Source of the DNA: Lewinellaceae bacterium
GTDB lineage: Bacteria > Bacteroidota > Bacteroidia > Chitinophagales > Saprospiraceae
Direction: 5' to 3'
Length of the DNA: 64,000 nucleotides
Assembly (NCBI GenBank): GCA_947476195.1
Contig: CANJPT010000006.1
Coordinates: forward strand, 1-64,000
Shown: piece after piece, positions 47,005 to 57,647 of the stretch
Numbering within the stretch: position 1 is the stretch's first letter
How the letters are laid out: each line of letters opens with the position of its first letter
Position numbers and translations under genes: made by a program
Notes under the pieces: generated by a model
The model's database searches: none
What the model was told of the DNA's origin: nothing
Seen by the model: only the letters and a program-made list of their open reading frames with translations

Positions 47005-48366
47005 TCATTGCCTGCGTGCTGCCGAAATCCCAATCATTTCCTGTAAATTATCACACTTGGAGAACATGTCACTCACGCTGAGGTAAGTTGTATTAATTTT
47101 TTGTAGCACCCATTTTTCGGTGTATTCACCCTTCTTTTGTTCGATTGCGGCGGTTTGTATTTTCCCATAGTCTAATTTCAGATCCGCCTTGTGCGGTTTA
47201 GAGCGACTTACCAGTTGTACCAAGCGGAATTGATCGCTGCCATCCGCACTTTTGAATCGGAAGGGTTCAGCCAAATCGCCTTCTTTGATGCCGTCGATGG
47301 CAAAAAAGACACTTGTTTCCAGGTCAGCTACTTCAAAATAGCTGGTACCTGAGCGTGGATTTGTCACACGCCCATCGTTATTGAAACTTTGCTGGTTTTT
47401 GTCTCCGATTTGCTTCACAGCCTCGGAGAACGAAATCTTGCCATCTCGAATGAGTTGGCGGACCGAGTCAAGTTTTGCTTTTGATGCATCCAGGTCGGCT
47501 TCGGTAATTTCTGGCTTTATTAGAATATGTCTGCAGTGTATCAGGTTGCCGCGGCGTTCCAGAAGCTGAATGATATGAAAACCAAAATCAGTTTCAATAA
47601 TAGGGCTGATTTGATTAGGCTCCAGATTATAAGCTGTAGCCTCAAATTCGGGTACGAAAGTGCCCCGTTTTTGAAAACCTAAATCACCGCCCTGTGCTCC
47701 ACTACCAGGATCTTCACTGTATTTTTTTGCCAACTCAGCAAAATCTTCCCCTTTTTCGGTAATTCGCTTAAGTATATCTTCAATACGCTGACGCGCTTTG
47801 ATATGCTCTTCAGGGTTGACCTTAGGTTTGTAAACGATCTCCCGGACCTCCACTTCAGCATTGAAATATGGGAGCGAATCTTTAGGGATATTGGCAAAAA
47901 AACGCTGCACCTCCAAAGGGGTAATGGTTGCTTTTTCTGTCACCTTAGTCTGCATCCTTTCGGCCAGGAGTTGGTTACGCATATCTGAACCAAGTTGCGT
48001 TTTCATCTGGCTAACACTCTGACCATAGAAGTCTTGAATGGCCTTTTCGTCCTGATTAAAATAGGTAAGTAAGCGCTCAATCCGGGCATCAATTTGAGAC
48101 TCGACTTCTTCCTCAGTTACCTCGACAGAGTCGAGTTTTGCCTGATTTACGAGTAATTTTTGAACGATAAGGTTCTGAAGTACTACGCATTGATATTCTG
48201 GCGGCAGGGCAGGCTGGTCTTTTTTGGCAAAACTGTATTGTTCCTGCACCTCACTTAGCAAGATAATCTCGCCACCCACGGTCGCTACCACCCGGTCGAT
48301 CACCGCTTTATCATTTTGGGCAAATAATCCCAGCGGAAAAAGGAATAATAGAAGTAATCTGGTCAT
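47005..48366 (-). CDS. SurA-like periplasmic peptidylprolyl isomerase (parvulin repeats)
   Basis: [59 protein letters not shown]...[16 protein letters not shown]. Confidence 0.93.
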   Translation of the reverse strand: MTRLLLLFLFPLGLFAQNDKAVIDRVVATVGGEIILLSEVQEQYSFAKKDQPALPPEYQCVVLQNLIVQKLLVNQAKLDSVEVTEEEVESQIDARIERLLTYFNQDEKAIQDFYGQSVSQMKTQLGSDMRNQLLAERMQTKVTEKATITPLEVQRFFANIPKDSLPYFNAEVEVREIVYKPKVNPEEHIKARQRIEDILKRITEKGEDFAELAKKYSEDPGSGAQGGDLGFQKRGTFVPEFEATAYNLEPNQISPIIETDFGFHIIQLLERRGNLIHCRHILIKPEITEADLDASKAKLDSVRQLIRDGKISFSEAVKQIGDKNQQSFNNDGRVTNPRSGTSYFEVADLETSVFFAIDGIKEGDLAEPFRFKSADGSDQFRLVQLVSRSKPHKADLKLDYGKIQTAAIEQKKGEYTEKWVLQKINTTYLSVSDMFSKCDNLQEMIGISAARRQ

Positions 48367-48477
48367 ATTGTTAGTTGAAAATCTTTGTTGGACTTTTGGA
48401 CCTTTTACCATTGGATCGATGAACTTAAGATGCGATTGACTATCAAAGTCTAAAATACCAGCGAGACCAGGGTTCAT

Positions 48478-49353
48478 TCACTGAATGATCTTAATATTTT
48501 CGCGCCGCAATTCTTTCTGATATAGGTCCTCTTTCCAGCGTTCCAAAAGTTCTTGTTTGCGCTTGTGGAGGATAATTTTTTGAGCTTGGTCTTTGGCATA
48601 ATCAAAGGGAGCAGTTGTTTTTCCCTGAACAGCTTCAGTTACCCGGTAATAATATCGAAAATCGCCATCTGATAAAGTGCCTTCTCGGCGTGAACCTACA
48701 TTTTCAGAAGTCAAGGTCCCTTTTGGTAATAAAAGAGCTACTTCTTGCAACGTATACCATTTTTCCGGATCAAGTAACGTTACCGTTGCCCATTGCTTGG
48801 CAAAAGCATTGAGTTTGGCCTCATCGGTTGGGTTATGGCTGTACCAAAGTTTGTTGATTTCGTTTTGCGGAGCCTGTAAAGAGATTTTAAGTAAAGAACA
48901 TTTCAGAATCGTACTTTCAAGCTGGAACTGATCCATGTTGCTTTCGTAATAAGCCTTTAATTCATCTTCGGCTACGGTACTATCAAGTTTTTCAGCAATA
49001 AGCCTTTCCTCAAAATTAAAGCGGACAAGACTGGCTCTGTAGCTCCGGACGAGTTCGTCAATGTCAAGTTCTTTAGATATACTACGCTCTGCTTCATACA
49101 TCATTAATTGCTCCCGCAACCAACGCTGCACATAGGCTGCAACCAACAGGGTACTGTCAGCGGGCAAGGTGCCTGTAGACACAACACCTTCTAATTCAGA
49201 GAGATAAAGTTTACGATCGTAAACTCTTGCCAGTAATTTGTCTTCCTTTTTTCCCTCCGCTTTTTTACCACAGTGCCATAGGCAGGTAAAGCAAAGGAGT
49301 AAAAGGAAACCTGCCAATTTATTAAATCCAGCAAGCAAAAAGAGTTTATTCAT
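48478..49353 (-). CDS. Lipoprotein related to PPIase/SurA-type chaperones
   Basis: Lipobox-like LLLLCFTCLWHCGKK, SurA-N-like helical region, and location directly downstream of nothing but upstream of the SurA-like gene in the same orientation. Confidence 0.6.
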   Translation of the reverse strand: MNKLFLLAGFNKLAGFLLLLCFTCLWHCGKKAEGKKEDKLLARVYDRKLYLSELEGVVSTGTLPADSTLLVAAYVQRWLREQLMMYEAERSISKELDIDELVRSYRASLVRFNFEERLIAEKLDSTVAEDELKAYYESNMDQFQLESTILKCSLLKISLQAPQNEINKLWYSHNPTDEAKLNAFAKQWATVTLLDPEKWYTLQEVALLLPKGTLTSENVGSRREGTLSDGDFRYYYRVTEAVQGKTTAPFDYAKDQAQKIILHKRKQELLERWKEDLYQKELRRENIKIIQ

Positions 49354-49493
49354 GGTCAATATTTGCCAAAAGGCTGGCAAAGGTAGGCTAATTGACCTGA
49401 AAAGTATGCAGTTGAAAGTAGCAACTCTCAAGTTAAAGTTTGAGCCAGTTCTGCGTAGCAAAGTTAGACCTGAAACATTCAGTTAGAAATAAG

Positions 49494-50846
49494 CTAAAGA
49501 CTGGCCATTACACCGGCCTGAACAGAAAAGGTACTTAAATGGGAGGCTTTAGGTCCAATGCCTCCGCCTAATGATTGACGGTAAATGGGCTCTACAAATG
49601 CGATATAACGTTTTCCTAATGCTTGCTCTACCCGTAATCCCAGATCAGCCGTTGCATAAGCATTGTAGGATAGTCCACCATTTTCAAAAATACCCTTGGC
49701 TTCCGGGAAAGTAGGAATCGCAGGTACACCTGGGGCAGGGTCAGGCAATTGGCCTGGCGGTGGGTAATGCACGGTATTGTAGCCGTAACGCTTGTTTGAT
49801 GCAAAATGTGAGCTGACGCCACCCACCGCCATTGCCGTGGTATTTTTAACTTTAGCCATTCGCCGGGTAGCTTTCACAGGGATTGAAAATACATCCGCTT
49901 CTACGTTATCAACATAAAAAAAGGTAATTCCGTTGAAAGGATCGTTCTGATACTCTTGGTTTACTCTTTTAGGTTGGTACTTTTTTTGCGAATAGGTGAT
50001 TCCAGTCTCTATGCCCCATTTTCCTTTTCGGTAACCTACGGCAAATCCACCGCCACTACCAGTACCCTGGTTTTTGTAACCGCTATCCTTTAGGTAGTTT
50101 TTATCAAAAGATCCAAAAGTTGAGGCATATAAATGGCTTGAATTCCTGTATTTTTGAATTTGGAGGCCTGGAATAAAAGGGGCTGAACCAGCATACTGTA
50201 CTGGTACCAAAGGGAGTGAAGGCAACACTGATCCAACCTGGAACTTAACCAATCCGGACTCACTGTAAAAGTTTGCCGGATCAAGCAAAGTAGCGGTACT
50301 AGCCGCAATTGGCTGTTGGGTAGCTGAAATTGTAATTTCTGTGCCCGTAGTAAGGGAGGCAGTTATGTTTTGAACAAAAGCAACCAACTGATCCGTGAGG
50401 CTTTGATTTTCTGCGCTTCCTTTAACTTTCGTTGTGCCCCCTTGTATAGATGATTGTGTTTTGTTTTTTGACGATTGTGAATGGGCAATCGGGCCTTTGA
50501 ATTCTATTTTTACAGGAACTGGATTTGTTACGGATTCCACGACCCCAAAAAATCCTTTTAGATTGAGCAAAAGAAGCAAGAAAATAGCGGCTTCTGCCAG
50601 CTTTATAAGGCGCACCTTTCGTGCCCTTGCAATTCCATCCATTCGCCCGGATAGCGCCGACCAGGAGCTTGAATCATAGGCTGTTTCGATGCGTTCCAGG
50701 GATGGCCGCAAAGCTTTGTCCAAAGCATCGGGTGCAGGTAAAGCATTGAGGCGGCTTTCGAGCGCAGCCCAAGTGCTAGGGTCGAAAGGCTCCTCGATAT
50801 TATCCAGGGCTGATTTAAGGGTCGAGTCGAATTTCTTCAAGTCCAT
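49494..50846 (-). CDS. Inner-membrane-anchored protein with duplicated N-terminal motif and outer-membrane beta-barrel-like C-terminus
   Basis: N-terminal duplicated LDNIEEPFDPSTWAALESRL / LERIETAYDSSSWSALSGRM, single TM, C-terminal GYRKGKWGIETGITYSQKKY...YRQSLGGG. Confidence 0.6.
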   Translation of the reverse strand: MDLKKFDSTLKSALDNIEEPFDPSTWAALESRLNALPAPDALDKALRPSLERIETAYDSSSWSALSGRMDGIARARKVRLIKLAEAAIFLLLLLNLKGFFGVVESVTNPVPVKIEFKGPIAHSQSSKNKTQSSIQGGTTKVKGSAENQSLTDQLVAFVQNITASLTTGTEITISATQQPIAASTATLLDPANFYSESGLVKFQVGSVLPSLPLVPVQYAGSAPFIPGLQIQKYRNSSHLYASTFGSFDKNYLKDSGYKNQGTGSGGGFAVGYRKGKWGIETGITYSQKKYQPKRVNQEYQNDPFNGITFFYVDNVEADVFSIPVKATRRMAKVKNTTAMAVGGVSSHFASNKRYGYNTVHYPPPGQLPDPAPGVPAIPTFPEAKGIFENGGLSYNAYATADLGLRVEQALGKRYIAFVEPIYRQSLGGGIGPKASHLSTFSVQAGVMASL

Positions 50847-50930
50847 TTTGTATTTGTGCAATACCAATTTTTGATTGGCATTATGAATTAGCGCTTGTTC
50901 AGGATTTTGGGTTGAGTGCTTCATTAGGGA

Positions 50931-51497
50931 TCACTCCAAATCAAATTCCATTCGACGGGTCGCGAAGATTTCCTGTAGTTTGAGTCTTGATTTAACCAGG
51001 TTACTTCGGGAGGTGCTTTCTGCGATACCAAGTGCATCCCCAATTTCTTTGTGGGAGTAGCCCTCTACTACGTACAGGTTGAAAACTGCCCGGTAAGCTG
51101 GCGAAAGTTGTTGTACTGCGTCAAGAATCTCCCGCTCTGAAAGGTTGCTCAATGCGTCTGGCTCATCAATGGATACCGTTTGAATCGCATCCAGATCTTC
51201 TGTTCGGCGTCTTGTGTTGCGGCGGTAGTAATCAATGCAGGTATTCACGACGATGGTTCTGATCCAGGCGCCAAAAGCGGTGCCGGCTTTGTACCGACCG
51301 ATGTTTTGAAACACCTTAATAAACGCCTCATGCAAAAGATCCAGTGCTTCGTCCCGCGAACCAGCGTAACGCAAACAGATGCCCATCATGCGGCCATAAT
51401 GTTCTTCATATACCTGTTGCTGCGCCCAGCGTTCCTGGCGTGTGAGTGCTTCCACGAAATCGCGTTCAGCGCGTTCCAAATTTAGGGCAATGTCCAT
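50931..51497 (-). CDS. ECF-type RNA polymerase sigma factor
   Basis: YGRMMGICLRYAGSRDEALDLLHEAFIKVFQNIGRYK...AWIRTIVVNTCIDYYRRNTRR and the C-terminal HTH GYSHKEIGDALGIAESTSRSNLVKSRLKL. Confidence 0.95.
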   Translation of the reverse strand: MDIALNLERAERDFVEALTRQERWAQQQVYEEHYGRMMGICLRYAGSRDEALDLLHEAFIKVFQNIGRYKAGTAFGAWIRTIVVNTCIDYYRRNTRRRTEDLDAIQTVSIDEPDALSNLSEREILDAVQQLSPAYRAVFNLYVVEGYSHKEIGDALGIAESTSRSNLVKSRLKLQEIFATRRMEFDLE

Positions 51498-51644
51498 GGT
51501 GTTGATTCTCGTTGGATGGTGAGCAAAGCTCGTCCGGTGCGCGGTTTCACTTTTAACGGTAGAGCCGTTCCGAACGCTGCTTTACTTGGCGCAAAACTTT
51601 AGCAGAAGGTTGGAAGTGAGATAAAATTCATTTTACGAAACACT

Positions 51645-53525
51645 TTAGTGCACCAATACTAATTTGGCCTGATCTGCTTTCGCGATGTCCTTTAGAAACG
51701 ACAAAAGGTCGTCAAATTTTTCTTTAGGCTGTACTTCGTTTTTCATGACCAATTTCCTGTGAACCGTGATCTCATTATTATTGTACTGAACAGCCAGATC
51801 AAAACTGCCGAAAACAGATTTGATAGAAACCGGGTTTAGCGTGTTTTCGACTGAAAAGCCGTCAGGAATCGTGATGACAATAGTATCCTCCTCGGTTTTG
51901 CCACGAGAATGTGCCTGAACAGGATGCTGGCGTGGAAGGTTAGATGCAGGAATTTCAGTTTTCCCTGACAAAAAAGAAACAGGCAGGAAAAGACGCTTTC
52001 CACTCGTTGATGCTAGGCTTGGTATACTCAGCGAAAGCTTTTGAATTGTTTCCGGAATGAGGTCTTTTTTGACATCAAACGAAAGGCTTATGATCTCAAA
52101 ATCACTTAAATCCAGCAGTTGGTACAGATACTTTTTGCGCAAGTCATCATGCAGTTCAGATAATCGTGCTGGAATAGTCTGTTCAAGGGCCTGGAAAGTG
52201 CCTTTTAATTGAAGCGTTGCACTTCCATCCTTATCAAGTGTAACCAAAGATTCCCGATGGATCGTATTTGCGGTTTCGTCATACCGGGGTGTTCGAACCA
52301 ATTGTCCGCCTTCCGGGTAGATAACCAGAGCAAGCCGATCGTCCGTAAAATCGCTTAAGTATCCAAAACTTTGAGTTTGGCTGGTACATTCAAGCCAGAT
52401 CGATTTGTCGGGGGTTGGAATGCAAATTGTTGCATGGTTGAACCACGGATTGGGAAAATCCGGAACCTGAGTATTTTGTTCGGTTGCTTCGGCACGAATC
52501 AAAGCATAATAAGCCGGAACACCCACCGCCTGAAGCATGGCCATGGTATAATTGCTGAGACCTTTACAATCGCTGTATTTAAACTTGTCTACGTCGCTTG
52601 CTGGCATTGGTTGCCAGCCGCCAATGCCCATCCCTACATAATAGTAGCGGGTACTATTTTGTAAAAGTTCATATACTCCCTTAGCTTTACAGACCATATC
52701 AGGACAATCGGCTGTCAATCCTACAAGTTTGGCAACAGTTTCGGCTGAAAGTCTGGCCTTATCGGCATTCATAATGCCAATAAACTTCCCATAAGATTCC
52801 CAACTACTCATATCTCCATCATAGCCTTCCAAGCGAAAGAGGGTTGGCGCGGTCATAACCCTTGGCATACTGTTGTAGCCTAAGGGTAGTAATGGTTCAG
52901 GTTCGAAAGCGGGAAGATTACGAAATTACCATTGGAGGGGGGGCTTTTTTTGATCCGGAAGTACATTGAACTCTAGGAATCTAACCTTGAGATCTTCGGG
53001 TGTTATGAGCTCAAAACTAGCGGACTCAACAGATTGAAAGGTATGAAGTTGGGGTTCAAAGACGGGATAGAACATAAGCCCGTTTAGACGGGCCACGAGG
53101 GTGTACTCGATGGTAAAAGGGAAAGCAAGTCTTGGAAATTGTAGAATCCTCGCCCTTGAATCGGTGGCAAAAAATTGCTCAAAAGGCTTCTGGTCTAAGA
53201 TTTCGTTTTTCTTGATCTTCCGGATCAATTTACCGGTAGCATCATAAACCCTGCCTTCGATTTCTTCAATTTTCCGGATTTGATCATACCAGAAGACCTG
53301 GTCAAGTTCATCAGCAGCCTGCTCATTGAGCAATGTGATCACCTTGTGTTCGGTTTCCAGGCCTTCTCCTTTATTAATCACCTCAAATTTCAGATCATAA
53401 AGCCTAACCACAGATTTTGCATGTTTGAGCAATTCTGGCGGAATGGATGCAAATGAATAATTTGTCTGAGCCATAACAGGAGCTATGCTGCTTAGGGACA
53501 AAAGGATCCATAAAAGTGTTTTCAT
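51645..53525 (-). pseudogene. DUF3857/transglutaminase-like protein interrupted by a single in-frame TAA (52926-52928)
   Basis: ORFs 52926..53525 (DUF3857-like N-terminus) and 51645..52868 (transglutaminase-like) share one frame: ...KKPPLQW*FRNLPAFEPEPLLPLGYNSMPRVMTAPTLF...; 627 codons in total. Confidence 0.85.
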
Positions 53526-53533
53526 AAGGAAGG

Positions 53534-55552
53534 TTATTTTGTCAAGACGATTTGTTCGGCCATTTTGGCCACCATAATTGAATAGAATTGTTGTAGGTCG
53601 GGAAATGTAGTTATAGGGACAAACTGGGTTTTGATGTTCTTCTTGACCGTGATATTGATTAGTTCAGGATTACTTTTGTCTATGAGGTAGTCAAAAGCTA
53701 GGGTATGTTCATTCATTACTAGCTTTAAGGGATTAGGCGCCTCTTCTACCTGGTAACCTGAAGGGATTTTAAAGGAAAAAAAATAGGTGGAGGAGGAAGG
53801 AGGGCCGAAATCAATGCCGAATTTTCGATCTGGATTTTTAAAAGGGGTCTCTTTTAAGCCCATATTGAGCATAGGGGTCAGGTATATTTTATTTCCTGAA
53901 ACCGTGGTATAAGAAGAAGATTCCAGCAAAAAGGAGCCTTTTAAGGCAGGAGTATTCCAATCTGAGGTTGCTTCAATGGTTACTTCTGTCAATTTTCCAC
54001 CAGCAATCATCTCTTTAAAATGTTCCTTGACATAGGCCTGGGCATCGTTGTTGTGGATCATTTCTCTTCCAGCCACGGCTGCATGCCCAGTTTCAGAAAA
54101 GGACACTTTAATAAGAGCCAAACCATCCGAAGTGAATGAAATATCTGAAAGCAGGGCAGATCTGTCTGCAATTTTGCTCTCCAAAGCAATCCACTCAATA
54201 TTTTCCTGGTTTTTTAACATCAGACCATCCCCATTACAAACCGCTTTTGGTAGCAGCCCAATAGGATTGGGCCAGGACGAAGCATCAATCAGAGAAATGC
54301 TCCCGTCTTCAAGAACAAGGCCAGTTAAAACACGATCAAATTGTCTCAAAGAAACCCTGAAATTTATGGGTTTCCCATTGCCTAAGGTGCTGACTAAAAC
54401 CGGAAAGGCTATCAGGTCTGCCCGACGTAACATATTGATCATTAATATATTAAGATCTGTGGGAGTACCTTTTTTATTCTTAGTGAGATTTTCCAGTGTC
54501 TGACTTTTCCAGAAATAATCAAAATTAGAGGCCTGGTAGTTTTTACCAATAAACTCATAAATGGAAGCTGCCTTTTCAAGGCTGGTAGTTTTGCCTTCAA
54601 TGCATTTAGCTGCTTCAGAACCTGTAAACTTGGAAGAACCCAGTATATCCTTGAAATTTTCCTCCAGGAGATCTTTGCCAAGTTGTGTCCAGGTGTCATT
54701 TCTTGCCTTGAAAGACCCAAGATTCAACCTTTTCGTCGCTTCAGAGTATACTATAGAGATTTCATAAACTCCGCTTACATCAAAATTTATCTTAGAAAGA
54801 TAGTCATAATTGGAGGCAACATAGGGCTCCGGATTCAACGCCGGCACGTCCTTCTGGATGTAATGAAGGATTTTGACGGAATAATCGACCGTCCCGAGAA
54901 TACGCTCATTTCTCTCTTCTTCTTTTGCCACGAAATACGGAGTCCAACCTTGTGCAAACTTTTTGTATTCAATAAAAGTAGGGACAGATGCTTCAAATTC
55001 ACTCCAGACAGTTGGTGCTATGGAATTTTGAAAAACCCACTCATTGACCGGCAAACCAATGCCTTCATCCTGGAGGGTATATTTAAATTCGATTACACTG
55101 CCTTCTCTTACTCCGGGAATAGCACCTTTATTTACGAAATGCTGGGAGGTGAGTTTCTCTTCAAAAATATTTTCAGCACTTAGTTTGGTCTCCACAATCT
55201 TGTCTCCTTCCATGTTGTAACAACAGGCTTTAAACTCGGTCAATTTTTGGCCTTTGGAGAAAAAGACAGCAATATCGGCAAAGCCGTATGCGTCTTTTTT
55301 GAAAATCTTGATCCGTTTGTGGTGTTCGTATTTAAGAATAAAGCCTGATCCTTCGTAATAATTGTGGCTGACGATACCTTTATCAAAAAGAACTACTGCA
55401 GGCGCAGCCGGATCAGCAGGATAAACGGTCATTTTCATCTAATCATCAGAAATATTTCCATATTTAATTTTGGGACTTTTGTCCTGAGCCAAAAGAAAAA
55501 AGGGGAGGAGCAAGAGTAAAAATGTCAGAATCCGTTGGTTCAAGCAGGTCAT
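53534..55552 (-). pseudogene. DUF3857-domain protein whose signal peptide is separated by a single in-frame TAG (55439-55441); the remaining ORF 53534..55438 is intact
   Basis: The same frame upstream of ORF 53534..55438 reads MTCLNQRILTFLLLLPFFLLAQDKSPKIKYGNISDD*MKMTVYPADPAAPAVVLFDKG; 673 codons in total. Confidence 0.8.
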
Positions 55553-55921
55553 AATAGTTTAATTTAAGGGTGAGAATTGGGTGCTTTAGAAAATAAAATG
55601 TCAAATAACCACAGCGTTTTCACGATTTTAAAAATGATAAGCAAAAGTAGGCTGTAAGTTTCTATCCACAATGGCTACGTCTGTCCAGGTTTTTCAAATC
55701 CATGGTACATTTTGTTCAGACCATTACTATAAAACTTCTAAAGATTCTGATGAAAACGCAGGGTTGATAATCCCCGCCTGCTAAAAATTCAGACCTGGGA
55801 AGTTTTCATTTTTGTTTTAAATGTGACATGAGGTTCAAGGTAATAGCATTTGAAAATCAATATTTTAAACTAAATTTAGAAAAATATACAATAAAATGTT
55901 TTAAATAAAATCAAAAATTCT

Positions 55922-55950
55922 TTGTTATAAACAAATTGTATGTAATTTTG
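55922..55950 (+). promoter_or_regulatory. Candidate Bacteroidota promoter: TTG (55922-55924), 18 nt, TAATTTTG (55943-55950)
   Basis: Matches TTG / TAnnTTTG with expected spacing upstream of the 56037 gene. The -7 box overlaps an 11-bp-stem hairpin at 55946..55980. Confidence 0.45.
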
Positions 55951-56036
55951 CTCGCCGAGAAACTTGAAAGGCGAGCAAAACCCTGGGGCTCGTCAGGCAA
56001 ATAACCTACCGTCACAAAATTAAACTAATTGCCGCC

Positions 56037-56927
56037 ATGGGAAAGAACAAATGGTACTTCGAGACCGAAAACAACGCTAAACAGACAGGAAGTGCCACGA
56101 ACCAGAATCGCTCAAAAAAATCCAGTTATCTGCCCAGCACCTTTGTTTGGGAGTCTCCTGAAAACATGCCCTTACCAAAGCTGTTGAGGCTGGTATGGCT
56201 TCGATTCAGGCGAAGTTGGGTGGCGCTCCGATTTCAGGCAAATCGCTGGTCATTTGGTATTTTTAAAAAGAAAACCCTGGTTCAGCTGGGTTTTTTAGGC
56301 TGCCTGGCTTTTATCCTGCTTGGGCCAGATGGTCAATCCGGGTTATTGAACAGAGGTGAAAACTCAACCTCCTTCATAGCACAGGAATCAAACTTCGATC
56401 TTGGTAGAGAGGAGAAGATCACGCGCAAAGCAAAACCAGCCAAACGGAAAAATGAAGCAGCACCAGTGAATGATCATGAATTGTTGCGTACTCAATCCCA
56501 AGCGTATATCCAGCGATATAGCAAAATAGCCATGGGTGAAATGAATCAGTTTGGAATCCCGGCCAGCATCAGCCTGGCTCAAGGACTGGTTGAAAGCCGT
56601 GCTGGTACAAGCAAATTAGCGGTATCAAACAACAACCATTTTGGAATGAAATGCTTTTCAAAAAAATGCCCTAAAGGCCATTGTTCTAATTTTACAGACG
56701 ATTCCCACAAGGATTTTTTCAGAAAATTCCCTAATGCCTGGGAAAGTTGGCGTGCACACAGTCAATTGCTCGCTTCAGGGCGGTATACTAAGCTAAAGCG
56801 CTATGGTCGGGATTACCGTGCATGGGCGTATGGCCTTAAGGCGGCAGGTTATGCTACAGATAAAACCTATGCTGAACAATTGATAGGAATAATCGAACGG
56901 TATGATCTACAGAAATACGACCGGTAA
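56037..56927 (+). CDS. Membrane-anchored glucosaminidase-domain protein
   Basis: TM segment LVQLGFLGCLAFILLG; catalytic-domain pattern GIPASISLAQGLVESRAGTSKLAVSNNNHFGMKC...YGLKAAGYATDKTYAEQLIGII. Confidence 0.93.
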   Translation: MGKNKWYFETENNAKQTGSATNQNRSKKSSYLPSTFVWESPENMPLPKLLRLVWLRFRRSWVALRFQANRWSFGIFKKKTLVQLGFLGCLAFILLGPDGQSGLLNRGENSTSFIAQESNFDLGREEKITRKAKPAKRKNEAAPVNDHELLRTQSQAYIQRYSKIAMGEMNQFGIPASISLAQGLVESRAGTSKLAVSNNNHFGMKCFSKKCPKGHCSNFTDDSHKDFFRKFPNAWESWRAHSQLLASGRYTKLKRYGRDYRAWAYGLKAAGYATDKTYAEQLIGIIERYDLQKYDR

Positions 56928-56937
56928 ATACCAGCAT

Positions 56938-56979
56938 GAGTTTTGGAATGGCTACAAATTTGTCCGTTCCAAAACTCAG
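56938..56979. terminator. Bidirectional hairpin between convergent genes
   Basis: TGAGTTTTGGAA...TTCCAAAACTCA, 12-bp perfect arms, including the rsmG stop codon. Confidence 0.75.
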
Positions 56980-57626
56980 CCTTGTGCATAAACCACTGAT
57001 TTTTCGTCGAAAAAGGCTTCCCTGAAGAAATTACGAATCGGGAATACTTCAGTATACTCCTTCCCTTTTCCTGGAAGAGCCCTGATTTCGATGCTCAGGT
57101 TTCCACCCTTTAAGGCTAAAATTCCATTGGGTAATATATGAACATGTTTTTTTTTCAAAAATCGCTGGCTCCAGACCAACAGCTTATCCAACGGAGCTAC
57201 TCCTCTGGAGAGCACAAAATCAAACTGGCTATTCATTTTAATTTCCTCCGCACGGCCGTGAATGGCCGTTACGTTTTCGAGACCCAGTGCACTCGCTACA
57301 GCTTGCACTACATGGATTTTTTTGCCGGTTCCATCCACCAAAACGAATTGAGTATCAGGAAAAAAGATGGCCAACGGTATACCTGGAAAGCCTCCACCAG
57401 TCCCGAGATCTAGTACTTGCGAGCCTGGAGCGAACTGGATGACCTTGGCAATAGCTAAGGAGTGAAGAACGTGGTGTTCAGTCAGGTTCTCTATATCCTG
57501 CCGGGAGATTACATTGATCTTCTCGTTCCATTCGCGATAAAGTGGCTCAAGTTGGGCAAAGCGGGCCACCTGTTCAGGTGACAAGTTCGGGAAGTATTTA
57601 TTAATTAAGTCCATTTTTTGATTCAA
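56976..57626 (-). CDS. rsmG: 16S rRNA (guanine(527)-N(7))-methyltransferase RsmG
   Basis: YREWNEKINVISRQDIENLTEHHVLHSLAI...VLDLGTGGGFPGIPLAIFFPDTQFVLVDGTGKK. Confidence 0.96.
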   Translation of the reverse strand: MNQKMDLINKYFPNLSPEQVARFAQLEPLYREWNEKINVISRQDIENLTEHHVLHSLAIAKVIQFAPGSQVLDLGTGGGFPGIPLAIFFPDTQFVLVDGTGKKIHVVQAVASALGLENVTAIHGRAEEIKMNSQFDFVLSRGVAPLDKLLVWSQRFLKKKHVHILPNGILALKGGNLSIEIRALPGKGKEYTEVFPIRNFFREAFFDEKSVVYAQG

Positions 57627-57647
57627 ACTGTGGCATTAAATTACATT

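Noticed and set aside
52926-52960. Frameshift at the G7/T7 homopolymers as the cause of the split DUF3857 gene
   Set aside because: The two halves are in the same frame, so a stop codon rather than an indel separates them.
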